Both the position numbers and the translations under genes were made by a program. The notes under the pieces are model-generated. The model worked only from the letters and a program-made list of their open reading frames with translations. It was not told the DNA's origin and ran no database searches. This document shows positions 5,671 through 7,651 of a stretch of DNA of 7,651 nucleotides, piece after piece. The DNA comes from Candidatus Omnitrophota bacterium (lineage in GTDB: Bacteria > Omnitrophota > Gorgyraeia > Gorgyraeales > Gorgyraeaceae), in NCBI GenBank assembly GCA_018817035.1, contig JAHIUV010000149.1, forward strand, positions 1-7,651, given 5' to 3'. Numbering within the stretch: the stretch's first letter is position 1; each line of letters opens with the position of its first letter.

Positions 5671-6645
5671 ATGGCTGTTTCATACAAAGAGTTAGGACTT
5701 GTTAATACAAGAGAGATGTTCAAGAAGGCAATGGCGGGTAAATACGCGATTCCCGCTTACAATTTTAATAATATGGAGCAGTTACAGGCCATAATAATGG
5801 CTTGCATCGAATCCAATTCACCTGTAATACTCCAGGTATCTTCCGGCGCGAGAAAATACGCTAACCAGATACTATTGAAACACATGGCAAGAGGGGCAAT
5901 GGAAATCATAAAAGATGCCGGCTCTAATATACCGGTCGCGCTGCATCTGGATCATGGTGATACCTATGAACTTTGTGTATCCTGCATAGAGTCAGGTTTT
6001 TCCTCTGTCATGATAGACGGTTCATCGAAGCCGTTCGAGGAAAACGCTGCTCTTACGAAAAAAGTAGTGGAATACGCGCATAAGTATGATGTTACAGTTG
6101 AGGGAGAGCTCGGCGTCTTGGCAGGCATAGAGGACGAAGTGAGCCATGAGGCAAGTCATTATACTCACCCTGAAGAAGTGCAGGCATTTGTGTCAAAAAC
6201 AGGCGTAGACAGCCTCGCGATATCCATAGGCACGTCTCATGGGGCGTATAAGTTTAAACTAAAACCCGGAGAAAGCGTCCCGCCTTTAAGATTTGACATA
6301 TTGGAAGAAACAGAAAGAAAGGTCCCTGGCTTTCCTATTGTCCTGCATGGTTCAAGTTCCGTGCCGCAGGAATATGTGGATATGATAAATAAATACGGCG
6401 GCAATCTCGAGAATACCGCGGGTGTTCCCGAAGACCAGCTGAGAAAAGCCACAAAGTCAGCTGTGTGCAAGATAAACATAGATTCCGACGGAAGATTAGT
6501 AATGACAGCGAAGATACGAGAGGTATTTGCCAATTCCCCGAAAGAATTTGACCCCAGGAAATACCTGGGGCCGGCAAGAGCTGAGCTCCTGAAAATGTAC
6601 AAACACAAGAACGAACATGTACTAGGCAGCGCCGGAAAAGCATAA
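5671..6645 (+). CDS. fba: Class II (zinc-dependent) fructose-1,6-bisphosphate aldolase
   Basis: This 324-residue cytosolic enzyme reversibly cleaves fructose 1,6-bisphosphate into dihydroxyacetone phosphate and glyceraldehyde 3-phosphate, in glycolysis and gluconeogenesis. The N-terminal IPAYNFNNMEQLQAI (27-41) is typical of the family. LHLDHGD (91-97) supplies the catalytic Asp94 and zinc ligand His95. VEGELG (143-148) is the second class II signature. IGTSHG (186-191) and LHGSSS (225-230) give zinc ligands His190 and His226. NIDSD (269-273) matches the phosphate/substrate-binding NIDTD region. All key residues are present and the length is normal for the longer class IIB type. A tagatose-bisphosphate or other ketose-bisphosphate aldolase is a lesser alternative within the same family. 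It has its own promoter and a strong ribosome binding site, and probably forms a single-gene unit or leads the small membrane gene downstream. A palindromic repeat begins 3 bases after its stop. Confidence 0.95.
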   Translation: MAVSYKELGLVNTREMFKKAMAGKYAIPAYNFNNMEQLQAIIMACIESNSPVILQVSSGARKYANQILLKHMARGAMEIIKDAGSNIPVALHLDHGDTYELCVSCIESGFSSVMIDGSSKPFEENAALTKKVVEYAHKYDVTVEGELGVLAGIEDEVSHEASHYTHPEEVQAFVSKTGVDSLAISIGTSHGAYKFKLKPGESVPPLRFDILEETERKVPGFPIVLHGSSSVPQEYVDMINKYGGNLENTAGVPEDQLRKATKSAVCKINIDSDGRLVMTAKIREVFANSPKEFDPRKYLGPARAELLKMYKHKNEHVLGSAGKA

Positions 6646-6647
6646 CT

Positions 6648-6755
6648 GTTCTCGACTCCGTCCCGATACTTCGGGACTCCACTCGAACAATATTTTAAGA
6701 AATAGCCTAAGGACAATATTCTTCGAGCGAGTGAAACGAGTCGAGAAGATTCAAA
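6648..6755. repeat. Palindromic intergenic repeat, copy 2
   Basis: This element fills nearly the whole gap between the aldolase stop (6645) and the PQ-loop gene ATG (6758). It holds a 7-bp hairpin, GTCCCGA-TACT-TCGGGAC (6660-6677), and an inverted pair, CTCGAACAATATT (6682-6694) against AATATTCTTCGAG (6715-6727), which matches at 12 of 13 positions. It shares with copy 1: GTTCTCGAC (6648-6656 and 64-72), CTCGAACAATATT (6682-6694 and 76-88), ACAATATTCTTCGAGCG (6713-6729 and 31-47), and GTCGAGAAG-TTCAAA with one mismatch (6740-6755 and 101-116). The module order differs between the copies. The first hairpin lacks a clean T-run, so any terminator role for the aldolase transcript is uncertain. 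Confidence 0.75.
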
Positions 6756-6757
6756 TT

Positions 6758-7015
6758 ATGATAGATACAATAGCCCTAATAGCCTCAATAACATTGCCGC
6801 TGTGTAATATCCCGCTTATTATAAAAATAATAAAGAGGCGTTCATCCAAAGACATAAGCCTTATCTGGGCTTTTGGTGTTTGGCTTTGTCTTTTGGCCAT
6901 GCTGCCGTCAGGATTAAAAAGTGAATTCCTGGTCTGGAAGGTCTTTGCCACGGCGAATTTCGCTTTTTTCAGTTTAGTGGCATTCTTCACACTTATATTC
7001 CACAATAAAAAATAA
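6758..7015 (+). CDS. Small PQ-loop/SemiSWEET-like membrane protein
   Basis: This 85-residue protein has three predicted membrane helices (about residues 3-22, 34-51 and 58-80). The first helix ends in PLCNIPLIIKIIKRRSSKDI, which resembles the PQ-loop pattern of MtN3/SemiSWEET proteins, where P-Q-I-I-K is followed by a basic patch and SSKDIS; here the PQ pair reads PL. SemiSWEETs are bacterial half-transporters that dimerise and pass sugars, but many three-helix PQ-loop proteins have no known substrate. The length is right for one three-helix unit. I chose ATG 6758 over the upstream in-frame GTG at 6731 because the extra residues are encoded by the repeat. GAGAAG (6743-6748), inside the repeat, could act as a weak Shine-Dalgarno. 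The next gene starts 6 bases after its stop, so the two are probably co-transcribed. Confidence 0.75.
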   Translation: MIDTIALIASITLPLCNIPLIIKIIKRRSSKDISLIWAFGVWLCLLAMLPSGLKSEFLVWKVFATANFAFFSLVAFFTLIFHNKK

Positions 7016-7021
7016 CCGCCA

Positions 7022-7651
7022 ATGAAGATCATCCCTTTATTCATACCCCACGCAGGGTGCCCTTATAAATGTGTGTATTGTGACCAGCATGTCATATCAG
7101 GCGCTGTCACTATGCCTTCTGCCGCGGATATCCGCCATATTATTGAGCGTAACCTTAAGACTATTCCCAAAGGCGAAGATATAGAAGTCGCGTTTTTCGG
7201 AGGCACGTTTACGTTCCTGCCCGAAAGCCTGCAGGAAAAATACTTAGATACTGTTTATCCATATGTAAAAAAGAAAATCATTTCCGGTATTCGCATGTCC
7301 ACACATCCTGAGGCAGTTTCGCTTAAGGCAATGAAAATGTTTAAAAGAAAAGGCGGCTGCCTTGTGGAATTAGGCGTGCAGTCTTTGGATAAAGGCGTTT
7401 TAAGGAAGATAAAAAGGGAAATGCCTCCGGATGCCGTTAAAAAAGCCGCTGGTAACATAAAAAAAGCAGGCCTTAAACTTGGAGTGCAGGTAATGCTGGG
7501 CCTACCCGGCGACACATTGGAAAAAGCCATATCCACTGCCGAAAAACTTATTAAACTAAAACCTGAAACAGCTAGGATATATCCGACCCTTGTCATAAAA
7601 GGCACTGAATTAGCCAGGCAGTATAAAAAAGGAATATATAAACCTTTGACG
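7022..7651 (+). CDS. Elp3-like radical-SAM protein, N-terminal part (runs off the window)
   Basis: The frame is open for 210 codons to the window edge, so the 3' end is missing. The N-terminus, IPLFIPHAGCPYKCVYCDQH (4-23), carries the radical-SAM motif C13-x3-C17-x2-C20 within three bases-worth of the family's usual position near the start. EVAFFGGTFTFLP (55-67) matches the GGE/GGT strand that contacts SAM. ELGVQSLDKGVLRKIKR (116-132) and VQVMLGLPGDT (155-165) are typical of the Elp3/HemN/MiaB-type TIM barrel. This subgroup of short Elp3-like bacterial proteins usually has a C-terminal radical-SAM extension and no acetyltransferase domain, but the substrate is not established. The start is firm: an in-frame stop (7013-7015, that of the preceding gene) lies two codons upstream. 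No Shine-Dalgarno is visible, so it probably depends on the upstream gene's translation. Confidence 0.87.
   Translation, partial: MKIIPLFIPHAGCPYKCVYCDQHVISGAVTMPSAADIRHIIERNLKTIPKGEDIEVAFFGGTFTFLPESLQEKYLDTVYPYVKKKIISGIRMSTHPEAVSLKAMKMFKRKGGCLVELGVQSLDKGVLRKIKREMPPDAVKKAAGNIKKAGLKLGVQVMLGLPGDTLEKAISTAEKLIKLKPETARIYPTLVIKGTELARQYKKGIYKPLT

Noticed and set aside
6660..6677. GTCCCGA-TACT-TCGGGAC hairpin as an intrinsic terminator of the aldolase gene
   Set aside because: No T-run follows directly, and the hairpin is part of a repeat. Termination is possible but not supported by the sequence.
6237..6716. Minus-strand open frame of 159 codons across the aldolase 3' end and repeat
   Set aside because: It is antisense to conserved aldolase motifs and begins in the repeat. 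No protein family is recognisable.
7255..7605. 116-codon minus-strand open frame at the right end
   Set aside because: It is antisense to the Elp3-like radical-SAM gene, whose motifs are clear on the plus strand.

Overview
This window looks like chromosomal DNA from an uncultured, probably anaerobic bacterium. The DNA is moderately AT-rich, with frequent ATA (Ile) and AGG/AGA (Arg) codons. Four of the seven genes encode proteins with Fe-S cysteine motifs: one NapH-like membrane protein, one DUF362 protein and two radical-SAM enzymes. Short intergenic palindromic repeats containing TCGAG and TCCCGA..TCGGGA motifs resemble those I associate with Candidatus Omnitrophota and neighbouring candidate phyla. 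That assignment is an impression from memory. I see no phage, plasmid, CRISPR, transposase, rRNA or tRNA.

Layout. Positions 1-191 are non-coding and dominated by a palindromic repeat. A plus-strand gene for a membrane 4Fe-4S protein (192-941) follows. Its last 30 bases overlap tail-to-tail with the end of a minus-strand gene block. That block, read from right to left, is a two-PAS/HD-GYP signalling protein (5467-4076), a 76-base gap holding a perfect 11-bp inverted repeat, a DUF362 double-[4Fe-4S] protein (3999-2935), a nucleoside phosphorylase-family protein (2926-2225) and an SPL-like radical-SAM protein (2258-912). The last three are packed like an operon, with a gap of 8 bases and then an overlap of 34. 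A 203-base divergent intergenic region carries a strong plus-strand promoter for class II fructose-bisphosphate aldolase (5671-6645). A second repeat fills the gap between the aldolase gene and a small PQ-loop/SemiSWEET-like membrane protein (6758-7015). An Elp3-like radical-SAM gene then starts at 7022 and runs off the window end.

How the genes may work together. The aldolase is central glycolysis/gluconeogenesis. The HD-GYP protein should degrade cyclic di-GMP in response to a PAS-sensed signal. The DUF362, phosphorylase and SPL-like genes are the most interesting group: an iron-sulfur protein that could carry electrons, an enzyme family acting on nucleoside N-glycosidic bonds, and a radical-SAM enzyme of the family that repairs thymine photoproducts. 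A shared job in nucleoside or nucleic-acid repair or modification is an inference from gene order only. The convergent NapH-like protein could supply electrons, but nothing in the sequence proves it. I found no clear-cut new system. The best leads are this operon, the two modular repeats and the inverted repeat next to the DUF362 ribosome binding site.
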